In this document: positions 55,901 through 64,000 of the stretch, piece after piece | Position numbering within the stretch: the stretch's first letter is position 1 | Layout: the number at the start of each line of letters is the position of its first letter | The notes under the pieces: generated by a model | Seen by the model: the letters and a program-made list of their open reading frames with translations, nothing else | Database searches by the model: none | Told to the model about the DNA's origin: nothing | Translations under genes and position numbers: made by a program | From: Apostichopus japonicus | Lineage: Eukaryota; Echinodermata; Holothuroidea; Aspidochirotida; Stichopodidae | Direction: 5' to 3' | Length of the DNA: 64,000 nt | Assembly: GCF_037975245.1 (NCBI RefSeq) | Contig: NC_092576.1 | Span: 4,852,001-4,916,000, forward strand

Positions 55901-57849
55901 TTGCAAACAACCAGCTTCACAAAAATTACAGTAGGCATATGTAACTTTCTACGCAATATTGATTAAAAATAATCAAACTTCAATGTCTACTTTTGAAGAT
56001 GCATGAAGTACAGTTGTTTTCACACAAACTCCACACCAAGACAACAGACTTAGGCACATGGTCATCCCTGGCTATAACATTGCGTCCCGGACACAGAATC
56101 CTGCAGTCGTAGCAATGCTGGATCACTGCAGGTACAATCCCAACGGACCTACCAACAATTTGAGCTGTGTACTGAAAATGGGAGCATCATAAAATCTGTC
56201 GTGATGAACAGCCACAAAGACGTAACTTTTAAGAGTCTCAACAGTACATTTTACAACTTTATCCTTTCAATGGATCCATGAAATAATATCCTCACCAACC
56301 CTTTATCATTACCTTGCTTCTTTCTCCACAGACTCTTTTCTTCTTGATTTCCTGGACTCATCCAACTGTATCTTCTTAATTGCCAGGAGCCTAATTTTTT
56401 TTGAGATGAAATGATTAAATTTTCCACGCATTCAACACAAAGCAGCTTCATTAAACATACAATAACATTTGATGAAGCATAAAATACAAGATGCCACTGA
56501 CAGTTTTATGAAGAATTTATATTCTTTAATTTTTGTTTTGCCGAAATGGAAAACTACATGGAGTCAATGTTACCGACCTTGCAAAATTGGAAGTGGGACC
56601 ACGGATTACAAAGTCAGCAATGACTATAACACTGATTGCAAAATTGGTAACTACTATTACGGTTAGATTCAGCCAACACAGAAGCATACAAAAACGCTGT
56701 ACTCAAAGCCAAAGAGAGAGCAGATTCCAAGGGCGTAGGAACCGGGGGGCTGGGGGGCGCCAGCCCCCCAGTGAAAAATATGGAGGGGGAAAGTATCATT
56801 CCGCCAACCTGCTTCGCAAGTCAGAAAACCCCTTTTTCATTTCCAAATGAGAAAAAAATCTCATTTGGAGCACCAAATTGCATCTAAGGCCAGGTGAAAA
56901 TGCAAAAGTTTTTACAAAATGGAGTGGGTGTTGAAGTGTGCTACATTGCACCAAATTGCATCTGAGGCCACCTGGAAATGCCAAAAAATTCCAAAGGGGA
57001 GGGGGGCACCCCCTCCCCTTAGACCCCTCCCTCAGGCTGGCCATCACTCTTCAGCACCCCCACTCAAAAGTACCTTCCTACGCCACTGGCAGATTCACAT
57101 ATCAGGAGTCTGTGCATGGTAAGTTCTTCAATACTGCGCTCATTACCTTTCGGGAACATTTCATACTGTAGTTTTGATTTTAATTTTGAGGCACAGAAGT
57201 TTCCAATAAATTGCTCAAGGCAGATCTCTCTTCATGGACTAAGCAGGTGTTATGATGGCAATGGTTACAGTACAACAAGTGTCTCCTGGGTTATGTTTGG
57301 TAGTTATCACAGAATTATGAACAATGACGGGGAATGATTTATCCAATATCACATCGCAAAACGGTCAACTTGCTGCACAAGTGCAAAAATGTACAGGAAC
57401 CATTTACATAGTAAATAACAGACAAATTTCAGAGCCTTCAGTTAAACATTACACAAAATTTTCAGAACTGCTTTGTAAATTTGAGCACTCAATTATTCCC
57501 TGAATGGAATACTTTCATAAGATCACCATAGTAATGGACAAATTGTAAGAAAATTCTACTGTATTGATTTTGGTGTTTTTGTAGTAAGCCTTGAGTAGGA
57601 CACATGAATCTTTTAGAATATTTATTGTGTTTTTTTTAGGTAAACAGTTTTTAGTGTCTGATTATTTATTAAACTGCTCCATTGCATATTGAACCTTATA
57701 AAAACGGTTGGCAGATAAAAAATACCAGCAACGAGCCACTCATTCTGACAGACAAATGGAACGTACTTGTTTGTCTTGTAGTTCTTGACGAGGTAGACTG
57801 ATCCGGCTGACCCTTGACCTAAACATCGTATCTTCTCATACTCGTCCAT
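43896..57849 (-). CDS. NEK11: NEK11-like serine/threonine kinase
   Basis: Fourteen coding exons join in phase to 503 codons (plus coordinates, transcript order): 57767-57849, 56313-56390, 54999-55092, 53760-53905, 52695-52747, 51704-51831, 50852-50953, 50592-50671, 48850-48995, 47562-47702, 46279-46433, 45662-45792, 44313-44408, 43896-43974. The kinase domain is complete: GQGSAGSVYLV, LAIKK (Lys), ESVEKEAR (alpha-C Glu), ILHRDLKTQNVFL, DFG, HMSPE. The C-terminal half identifies NEK11: DLDMIVNNARTAADLG resembles the ELESIVEDATSDLG segment of vertebrate NEK11, and LGEKVFSEIQSKL resembles LGTEVFEEVYNYL. Vertebrate NEK11 (about 645 residues) acts in cell-cycle and G2/M DNA-damage responses; by orthology it phosphorylates Ser/Thr in nucleus or cytoplasm. 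The coiled-coil region after the kinase is largely missing here, either through loss or one unfound exon. The start ATG is the first in frame; a TAA lies upstream. Confidence 0.9.
44313..44408 (-). CDS. NEK11: NEK11 exon 13: conserved C-terminal block
   Basis: HCKDILGEKVFSEIQSKLKT then KNASGITSSDL, aligning with the vertebrate NEK11 block LGTEVFEEVYNYLKRARHQN followed by ASE. Confidence 0.85.
45390..45600. repeat. Minisatellite, period about 39 bp
   Basis: Five to six units of 'aaatagtttagatacaaact' and 'gcatacacagggg' in a NEK11 intron. Confidence 0.8.
45662..45792 (-). CDS. NEK11: NEK11 exon 12: acidic tail 3
   Basis: DLDMIVNNARTAADLGAEGY followed by EDDSFEEDEDDLDEE. This resembles the vertebrate NEK11 tail at ELESIVEDATSDLGYHE and its acidic run. 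Confidence 0.85.
46279..46433 (-). CDS. NEK11: NEK11 exon 11: acidic tail 2
   Basis: IPEVLSRPGSADDDLLRS, then PLEEEEYPDDFEVDSDE: second acidic motif (EYPDDF). Edges 'atttcag' and 'gtaata', phase 0 exit. Confidence 0.75.
47562..47702 (-). CDS. NEK11: NEK11 exon 10: acidic tail 1
   Basis: ILQQQAVGRDPLDSGEYSDD followed by FSSSEDEDDNERNSEDEE. First of three exons carrying an acidic motif of the form Y-x-D-D. Donor 'gtttgt'. Confidence 0.75.
48850..48995 (-). CDS. NEK11: NEK11 exon 9: linker
   Basis: LKRPTSANKVRSDVNLNFVG and on; low complexity, no clear NEK11 counterpart. Phase fits both neighbours (2 in, 1 out). It replaces the longer coiled-coil segment expected here. Confidence 0.6.
50049..50145 (+). 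mobile_element. Non-LTR retroelement 3' tail
   Basis: 'tgtaaagcgcactgagactg' through 'ataatgcgctgtataaata' followed by an irregular TTATTG/TTATTA microsatellite. This 'GCGC...TATAAATA...(TTATT)n' ending is the usual 3' end of LINE/SINE families in invertebrates. It is 5' truncated and sits in a NEK11 intron. Confidence 0.6.
50592..50671 (-). CDS. NEK11: NEK11 exon 8: end of kinase domain
   Basis: DIPSIYSQDFQQLIDSMLYK and then DPEKRP, the alpha-H/alpha-I end with the RP motif. Donor 'gtaaat', phase 2. Confidence 0.85.
50852..50953 (-). CDS. NEK11: NEK11 exon 7: alpha-F and alpha-G
   Basis: ALGCLLFEISAFEPAFDANN followed by LMGLIYKIVKGNHA, matching the NEK11 'LxxILYExC...AFxxxNxLxxVLKIVxG' pattern. 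Confidence 0.9.
51704..51831 (-). CDS. NEK11: NEK11 exon 6: activation segment
   Basis: GDFGIARTLENTIDKAMTMV followed by GTPSHMSPELCQD and KSDIW. DFG is intact, with a T-loop threonine/GTP and an SPE motif typical of the NEK family. Confidence 0.9.
52695..52747 (-). CDS. NEK11: NEK11 exon 5: catalytic loop
   Basis: RDLKTQNVFLTKNEVVKL: intact catalytic Asp, Lys and Asn. Edges 'ttgcacag' and 'gtgagt'. Confidence 0.9.
53760..53905 (-). CDS. NEK11: NEK11 exon 4: alpha-D and alpha-E
   Basis: DFCDGGSLDAKIEAHK, then KIMQWFIQLVMAVQYIHSLK and ILHR, leading into the HRD motif. The 'QWFIQL...YIH...ILHR' pattern is close to vertebrate NEK11 (EWFIQLLLGVDYMHERRILHR split over two short matches). Confidence 0.9.
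54999..55092 (-). CDS. NEK11: NEK11 exon 3: beta4-beta5
   Basis: ILSQLRHPHIVTFFDSFFEE and then QQDLMSLCIVQ, the usual NEK 'L.HP.IV.F..SF.E' segment. Edges 'ttctcag' and 'gtaaag', phase 0 exit. Confidence 0.9.
55514..56240. other. Unidentified GC-richer block in NEK11 intron 2
   Basis: This part of the intron is visibly richer in G and C than its surroundings and has a 99-codon minus-strand frame (55514-55813, opening from a non-ATG codon and containing GTWISEEWVVGIAARSKHG). I recognise no protein family. It may be a transposon or retrocopy fragment; no terminal repeats or poly-A were found. Confidence 0.3.
56313..56390 (-). CDS. NEK11: NEK11 exon 2: catalytic lysine, alpha-C
   Basis: LLAIKKIQLDESRKSRRKES followed by VEKEA. 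Carries the ATP-anchoring lysine (AIK) and the alpha-C glutamate. Edges 'aaattag' and 'gtaatg'. Confidence 0.85.
56728..57088. mobile_element. hAT-type non-autonomous element in NEK11 intron
   Basis: Starts CAAGGGCGTAGGAA and ends TTCCTACGCCACTG, an imperfect inverted terminal repeat (one end is CAGTGGCGTAGGAA when reversed). It is flanked on both sides by the identical 8-bp GCAGATTC (56720-56727 and 57089-57096). An 8-bp target duplication with CAG-GCGTAG-type ends is the hAT signature. At 361 bp it has no transposase and would need one in trans. It contains a duplicated 'caaattgcatctaaggcca' segment. Confidence 0.9.
57767..57849 (-). CDS. NEK11: NEK11 exon 1 (coding): glycine loop
   Basis: MDEYEKIRCLGQGSAGSVYL and on, ending at donor 'gtacgt' in phase 2. 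Codons upstream of the ATG stay open to a possible acceptor 'tctag' at about 57871 and then meet TAA, consistent with a 5' UTR intron. Confidence 0.85.
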
Positions 57850-57969
57850 GAGGCTTGGTTGGTATGAATCTAGATCCAACAGTTTTTAAGGTTTAGTTTC
57901 CTCCTCCAGACACTGCTAGACCGAGATGGAAGGATTCCTTCTCCCAGCACTAATAGCGAGATGCTATCA

Positions 57970-59600
57970 TTGGTCTTGATCTGAAAGGAGAACAATAGAC
58001 CTAGGATTTCTCCATCCCTTAGTCCATCCACGCCATTCTGAAAATTAAATTAAAGTATGAAACAGGGAATAATTTATCCGGTATGGCATCACTGAATGAT
58101 CTGCAAAATGGTCAAACTACTATGCAAGCCAAACAGGTGTTATAGCAAGTTTCTACAAATGGAACAAACTAGATAGTCTGTCATGAGACACAAAATCCAG
58201 AGAATTCAAAACTGCTACTTTGAACAGTAAATTATACTCTGTGAACCTTCAATAACTTTTACTGCCCAGGATGTACAGTAAATGCACTAAGACCACTATA
58301 GTCATGGAAGTGATCTGCACTGTCGGTATAAAAGTTAATTGTTCTTCATTGCTTCAAATATAGAGACAAAGTTGTTATTTGTGAATGCTGAATTGTATTA
58401 AGAACACAACTATTACTTGTTTGTTAAGAGGGAGATCAAAAGGGTGGAAATGTATCCAGGGCAATATTTTATGAACACTTCAGACGAGACATGATGTAGA
58501 TGAGACACAATCCAATGAGGTAAACGTATCCAAACATGTTTCATGATTCTTTTTTGCTTTTAAAATATCCTTGCAAAGGCATGGTGAAAAAGCTACTGTC
58601 AGGAGTAGACCAGTTGACCTATGCTGAGGAGAACAACAGCCCTACCTACTCTCCCTCCTGCTTCTCCCCCCCACCCCCAATGAGTAAAATCAGGGCAGAG
58701 GCTAATGGAGACAGCATATTACAAACTTAATTATAGTGTAAAGTACATAACATTTAAATACATGTGCAAAGCAACCTTAATAAGTATCTTCAATGTTGTT
58801 TGAAAAGTTTCTAAGCACCCTTCATTTTAGTTTCTAGGAGCCATCCTCTCCCTGGATGACAAAAACCCTAAATGTCCCCCCCCCCCCACAATAGTGCCTT
58901 TTCCACCCTTGCCTAGATGCTCATTTTGAAGAATACAAGGAATAATTGGTACTCCGATTAAATATATTCCAAAAAAACATTGCTAATGTTGTCACTAAAA
59001 TCCCACCACTGCACAGTTTGGCTGAATATCGCCTTGAATTGAATGTGTGGTAAGCTCTGACACGTACGAATTCTCATTAGCCAAGTCATGATAATGACAG
59101 TGTTAGAGGTAAGCTTATACTGTTTAGCTTGGTATGTTTCAAAGATGGCTTTAAGAGCAGTCAACAGAGCACATGCACTGCACCTTCTAGTTAAATATCT
59201 ATTGTGCAAGTCATACAAATTCTCTATAGACCTAGCCTTGTTAGGCCTAGCCTAAGCCTTCAGAAAAAAAGGTTACAGTTTGCCATTTCAACATCACATT
59301 TACTGTCTATCAGACTACTACACATGTTCCATAACACATGATTGTAATTTACGTTATCTTAATACTGTACGCAATACTAGCTTATCTCAGTACTACCATT
59401 AGGCATTACACCGTAGTCTAGCAATACTGGTCAATGTTCTGACAACATAAGACCTAGGCTAGAAATATATATACTAAGCACCATGTTAGGGAACAGAAGA
59501 GATATTTATTGGGAAAGAAACCAGCCATTTGATCCGGTTCGGCCCTTTTTAAGTTTGCTAACAAAGTTGTCAGGCATTGGAATATTTAAAGGCTACGACT
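57970..59600. other. Upstream region / 5' UTR intron of NEK11
   Basis: No coding exon recognised. If the candidate first exon at 59604-59700 is used, this stretch is the first intron of the NEK11-like gene. It contains a C-run at 58877-58889. Confidence 0.35.
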
Positions 59601-59603
59601 TAC

Positions 59604-59700
59604 TAGCTACCGTCTCCTTTCTTCTTCAATCGTCTTAAGGTTCTGTGGAATTTTAGATGGTCTGCGCCAGAAAGCAGGACGGCATTGTCAAAATTGTTTA
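59604..59700 (-). other. Candidate NEK11 non-coding first exon
   Basis: On the minus strand a higher-GC segment ends at a perfect donor 'gtaagt' (exon edge at plus 59604). Together with a weak acceptor near 57871, just upstream of the start codon, it could form the 5' UTR. The start point is estimated from the nearby promoter motifs. Confidence 0.4.
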
Positions 59701-59752
59701 CATTGAATACCAGGGTGACCCAATGATGTCAATAACTATATTTGAAGAGACA

Positions 59753-59781
59753 TGACGTAATGTCTGTATCTTGCGCATGCG
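59753..59781 (-). promoter_or_regulatory. CRE-like and NRF1-like sites, candidate NEK11 promoter
   Basis: TGACGTAA (59753-59760) and GCGCATGCG (59773-59781, the core of the palindromic NRF1 site) lie 50-80 bp upstream of the candidate first exon. Both motifs are common in CpG-type promoters of housekeeping and cell-cycle genes. The motifs are visible; their use is inferred. Confidence 0.4.
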
Positions 59782-60387
59782 ATGTATGGCATGTCACCAG
59801 AGGTGAGTTCGATAAGAGGTGACAAACGATATCATTGTTTGTGACCAGAGGATTATTTATGACTCATATATCTACGGCAGCAAATTGGTGACACAGAGAA
59901 AAAACTCTGTAATAAACACTAGTATATATATGGTCTTGTTATATTGAGGAGTAATGCGCAATTGGTCATATGCTACTTTGATACCATCAAATTTACGTTA
60001 CTTAGTCAGTAGTTAAATGATCGAGTGACGAGTTCACTAACATTACTCTATAACTCATGTACTAGATGCGCGAAAAACACTTCCGGGTTTGTTCACGTTA
60101 AGGTATGCGCAAATCAATGGTTCCTAATCACAGATTTTATAATATCAGTAGGCCTAAGTAAAAAAACTGGGACACTGACTACGATGGCTACCCGTTCTGT
60201 GGTCCAGAATCGCTTCAGTGTCCCAGTTCTTTTTTTTTATTATCATAGTTTGGGTCTGCGGTGATTGTAATGTAGGGGTATATAGGCTAATGCAAAGTTC
60301 ACGTGTCCAGATTGTAAAACTGAATGAAGTTATTGGTACATTTGAGCCATTGTTGTTGTTTTTTCTTGCTTCTTTTGACAGTAGTAG

Positions 60388-60690
60388 TAGTAGTAGTAAG
60401 TTGAGTCTCGTCTATCCGACATGCTCAGTGATTAACCTCCGCCACGTATAACGATCTTGCGCAAGGTTTATTGCTTCCTCGAAATTGTTAATATTAACGT
60501 CCTTAAATTGCGACCTTATTTTTCCAAGCAAGGTACGTAGTCACGGGCTTTCCTACTGGTTAAGCAGTAGCCTATGTCTCGGTGCTTCTCTTAAAGCAAC
60601 CTTTGCTGGAGCGTCCTCCCGGAGTCTTGCTACATGACCGAAAAATCTCTATGTGCGACTTTTGACAAGATCATCTAAATTTTAAAACCA
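60388..60690 (-). mobile_element. LINE fragment (3' end, antisense)
   Basis: Read on the minus strand, the segment gives RFFGHVARLREDAPAKVALR and later EEAINLAQDRYTWRRLITEH, the classic C-terminal end of a non-LTR reverse transcriptase ORF ('FGHVAR...AxxRxxWRRL'). At least one internal stop and a stretch without the usual RGRP motif show decay. It ends in an ACT-type trinucleotide run (60390-60405 as AGT on plus), as expected for a microsatellite 3' tail. It is 5' truncated. Confidence 0.75.
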
Positions 60691-60717
60691 CTAGCCATTG
60701 TGTCATGCTGTTGCTAC

Positions 60718-61512
60718 CAGGGGCGTAGCGAAGGGGTTTTTGTTGGGGGGGGGGGTGTGGAGAATTTGATTTGCCGACGGATCTGGAAGTGGTGACTGAA
60801 ATGGGGAGGGGTCTAAGGGGGGGTTTCCCCTCCCCTTTGGAAAATTTTTAGTTTTGAAACGTCCTTAGATGCAATCTGGTGCATATTTTAAGTCAAATTT
60901 GATTTGCCGACGGATCTGGAAGTGGTGACTGAAATGGGGGAGGGGTCTAAGGGGAGGGGGTCTACCCCTCCCCCTTTGGAAAATTTTTAGTTTTGAAACG
61001 TCCTTAGATGCAATCTGGTGCATATTTTAAGTCAAATTTGATTTGCCGACGGATCTGAAAGTGGTGACTGAAATGGGGGAGGGGTCTAAGGGGAGGTGGT
61101 GTTCCCCTCCCCTTTGGAAAATTTTTAGTTTTGAAACGTCCTTAGATGCAATCTGGTGCATATTTTAAGTCAAATTTGATTTGCCGACGGATCTGGAAGT
61201 GGTGACTGAAATGGGGGAGGGGTCTAAATTTAGGTAGGGGGTCTACCCCTCCCCTTTGGAAAATTTTTAGTTTTGAAACGTCCTTATAGATGCAATCTGG
61301 TGCATATTTTAAGTCAAATTTGGCACGGAAGAAGCTCCCGTTCTCCTTTTCTCTATTCAGCTTTCCTTCTTTCTTCCCCTTCCGCTCTCTTCACCTTTTC
61401 TCCTTTTGCCGACAGACCCAAAATTTGCCGACAGCGACCAAATTATCGGGGGGGGGTGACACCCCCCACACACCCCCCCACACCCCCCCCCCCCCCGCTC
61501 GCTACGCCCCTG
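60718..61512. mobile_element. hAT-type non-autonomous element with tandem core
   Basis: Begins CAGGGGCGTAGCGA and ends TCGCTACGCCCCTG, a perfect 14-bp inverted terminal repeat. It is flanked by identical 8-bp GTTGCTAC (60710-60717 and 61513-61520). The 795-bp element carries no transposase. Its core is a tandem array of about four units of 133-144 bp, starting with 'ttgccgacggatctg' at 60771, 60904, 61043 and 61181. The right part is pyrimidine-rich with long C-runs. Confidence 0.92.
60771..61325. repeat. Tandem array inside hAT element
   Basis: Four units sharing 'ttgccgacggatctg', 'gtggtgactgaaatgggg', 'cctttggaaaatttttagtt' and 'gatgcaatctggtgcatatt'. Between-unit differences are few, mostly in the G- and C-runs, so the expansion looks recent. 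Confidence 0.9.
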
Positions 61513-61520
61513 GTTGCTAC

Positions 61521-62550
61521 TCATCGTTCCTTGTAATTGTTATTGTTTCAATTTTTATATTTATTTCAATTGCTTAAGAATTACCTCTCGTAGTTTTCAA
61601 TTATCTCTTTCATCTCTTAGAGGGTCATCTCTCTGTTTATTTATTTTTTTCATATTCTACAGTTACGCTTTCGTTTGCGCAATTCAACAGACAGACAGAG
61701 AATCAAAAATAAATTTGTTTGCAAATATGAATCGATCATCAACTTAAATAACCATTTGTTTCCTTTCGTCGCAGATCTATATATAACATTTCAAGATCAC
61801 AGAATCTCTTTCGCCCAGTCTGACTGATATTTGAGTTCTTAAATCCGCGAAAACCGGCAAAGTTGAAGAAAATCAAGAAGATTTTCAAACAATATCTCTC
61901 CATGTTGAAACAAAAGCTGCTTGTAGTTTTACCTCTTTACTGATTGTTCCTTTTTCGCTGTTATATTCGTTTTCAACTCGACAAACTAATTAATCTGATG
62001 AACATGAAACTGAAAGAACTTTCTGTTACAACCACCTTGTATTCAGATCACAGAAAAACATTTTATCATCGATAGTAAATGAAAGTAAAATATGCTCATT
62101 TCTTGGCAACGATTAAACCCCCAATCGATGTACTACCCCCCCCCCCCTCACCCTCACAATATGTTTATGTACCAGAGGTTTCCCGCACCGTGGTATAATC
62201 AAACTTGAAGCAGGCAGTTATGTCATATTTCCGACATCCCTCTTTTGTTTGCCATAACCATACGAATTAAAGACATTGCGTCTGGCCCAGTGTGGCAATG
62301 TATCACAAATACAGAACATCAAACGGCAATAAATCATTCTCATGTATGCAGCAAGCATGTTTGAAGGTCGTCAGCTTCAAGAAAAGCTTCCAAACACTTC
62401 CCCCAAGTTGATTACTTTTAACCTTTGACATGCATTTTAACCTCGTATACTTTCACATTCGGGTTATTGATTAAGATACAAATTTACACGTTATACGTTA
62501 CCTTTAAAAAAAGTGTCTTTTTCGCGAGTCACGTATGCACTCCTTCAGGA
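61521..62550. other. No gene recognised
   Basis: AT-rich sequence with a C-run near 62136-62148. No convincing exon on either strand. Confidence 0.5.
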
Positions 62551-62554
62551 ATAC

Positions 62555-63030
62555 ACATGCACGTTTGATGCCCGTTATCTTTAAGACGTAGGAGAAGTCT
62601 TGAAAAAAACGGTTCATCTATAATTATCTCGCGTTACCCCCTCACACATACACACAAAAGTACGTTTTATCCTCAACTAAAAATGTACAATCTAACCAAT
62701 GTTATTGGTTTATTACGTTTCACCGTCGATTAGTGAAGGTCATGTGTATGCAAATGTTCAATTGAGTACAATATCCATTGGTCCCAGTAAATTGACGTGT
62801 AGAGATTACACATGGTAGACGCATCCGTGAAGAAAACGCCTACGACGAGAGACTCAATCATTCCATGTTTGGAAAGTAGACTTATACTACAAAATACCAA
62901 ACTTTCTTTCACCCTGATGGCATGGAATAGGACAGCATTACAGCGTACAGCAACAACATTTTTTTTTACAAACGGTAAAGTCAATGTATGCAAGTCAACC
63001 ATTTATCTGTTAAAATCAATCTGTGTTGAA
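62555..63030 (+). repeat. Dispersed repeat, copy 2 (inverted pair)
   Basis: Reverse complement of 19543-19995. Shared landmarks are 'agacgtaggagaagtcttga', 'acgcctacgacgagagactc', 'attccatgtttggaaa' and 'ctgatggcatggaatag'. Divergence is moderate, and an extra stretch lies around 62640-62740. Confidence 0.6.
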
Positions 63031-63059
63031 TCAATCCGGACCAGGTAGGTGGTCTAATT

Positions 63060-64000
63060 CTTTCCTGTCTGAATGTAAGAAATACATCAACTTAACAATT
63101 TTACCATCGACTGATAAATGTTTGGGTAGTAGATATAGTTACGTCAACTGGATCATATGACTTCACTATATGGGATATCCAAAGGTGCATACTTGCAAGT
63201 GCGGTTGAAGAAAATGAAAAAAATCAATAAATGTAATATGATTCAATAATTATTCACTTACAAAAGTGTAATTATTTTACAAAACGAACCCGAAATAATA
63301 GGTGGTTTGTAATAATTGCAAATGAAAGCTAATAGCGAATCAAGTCATTTTAAGAGTCAAAGTATAGAATATACTAAGTATAGTCCAGTTTGCTTTAAAA
63401 GGAAACTAATCATGTGTTGATGCATTATAAACAGCGATGATTAAAACCTAACTGCAACTAATAACAATCAATAAAAAATAATATTAATGAATTCAGTAAG
63501 AAGAAAAGTAATATAATTTCAATCGGTAGGTAGAGTGTGCAATGTACCATGTTATGTTAATGCTTAGTTGTTATCCACTGTTTTTACTTGTATAATTATC
63601 TTCTACTCATGCCTTATTTTTGTTATAATGGTTACGTAATGTATACAGTTCGGGTTCTGTCTCTCGTAAGTTTCAATTAACTCTTCGAATGTCATCTCTA
63701 TTTTGGTGTCAATACGGTTACGTTTGCTTTTCCGCAGTTTACCAAATAGAGCTGTCAGGTACTGTAAGTAATATAACACGGTATTTGATATATAAGTCCC
63801 AAAAACTTGCTAACACCCGTAATCGCAATGCATGTTAGGAAATTGATCTTTCACATTTAACTTACTGTAAAATGTATCGTCTGAATATGGTTTCAACAAA
63901 TCGTCTATGACATGAGACATTAGAATAGTAATCTAATTACTGCAACAAAACTCCTATTCTTAACTTTACATACTGTATGTATTTCAAAATCTTTGGGTTA
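63060..64000. other. No gene recognised
   Basis: AT-rich sequence; the first 50 bp ('tggtctaattctttcctgtc') belong to the dispersed GGTCTAA-type repeat. No exon or RNA gene seen. Confidence 0.5.

Overview
The window is eukaryotic nuclear DNA: AT-rich, with intron-split genes bounded by GT/AG sites, many microsatellites and minisatellites, and dense non-autonomous transposons. The gene families (an Ig-domain receptor with a tyrosine-kinase fold, a NEK11 orthologue, and a SAMD3-like family expanded in fish and marine invertebrates) suggest a marine deuterostome. An echinoderm is my best guess; this is inference, since no species marker is present. Layout: 1-4.5 kb holds degenerate repeats, including a diverged direct duplication (2.05-2.99 and 3.03-3.57 kb) and an array built on the palindrome ACTTAAGT. 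From 4.5 to 13.8 kb there are three plus-strand copies of a SAMD3-like protein's C-terminal module: a decayed copy (5.5-6.6 kb), a multi-exon copy with one frameshift (about 8.2-13.4 kb), and a frameshifted tandem duplicate of its last exon (13.5-13.8 kb). A second ACTTAAGT array and two TTGGGCAAA-rich elements flank these copies. From 16 to 20.6 kb I see no gene, only simple repeats, a G-quadruplex-type run and a dispersed repeat. From 20.7 to 36.9 kb a 13-exon plus-strand gene can be assembled in phase (709 codons): signal peptide, two Ig-like domains, one membrane span, a basic juxtamembrane region, a tyrosine-kinase fold and a tail with an internal duplication. Its kinase fold lacks the beta3 lysine, the HRD aspartate, the catalytic-loop asparagine and the DFG glycine, so it is predicted to be a receptor pseudokinase. 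This is the most interesting gene here. From 37 to 43.8 kb there is no gene but several minisatellites. From 43.9 to 57.85 kb a 14-coding-exon minus-strand gene assembles to 503 codons and is a NEK11-like Ser/Thr kinase with all catalytic residues intact. A candidate non-coding first exon and promoter, with CRE-like and NRF1-like sites, lie near 59.6-59.8 kb. From 60.4 to 61.5 kb there is an antisense LINE fragment followed by a complete hAT-type non-autonomous element with an 8-bp target duplication; a second such element lies in a NEK11 intron (56.7-57.1 kb). The rest, to 64 kb, is non-coding apart from an inverted copy of the repeat seen at 19.5-20.0 kb. The two intact genes are unrelated in function: the receptor would act at the cell surface as a ligand-binding or scaffold subunit, and the NEK11-like kinase in cell-cycle or DNA-damage signalling by analogy with vertebrates.
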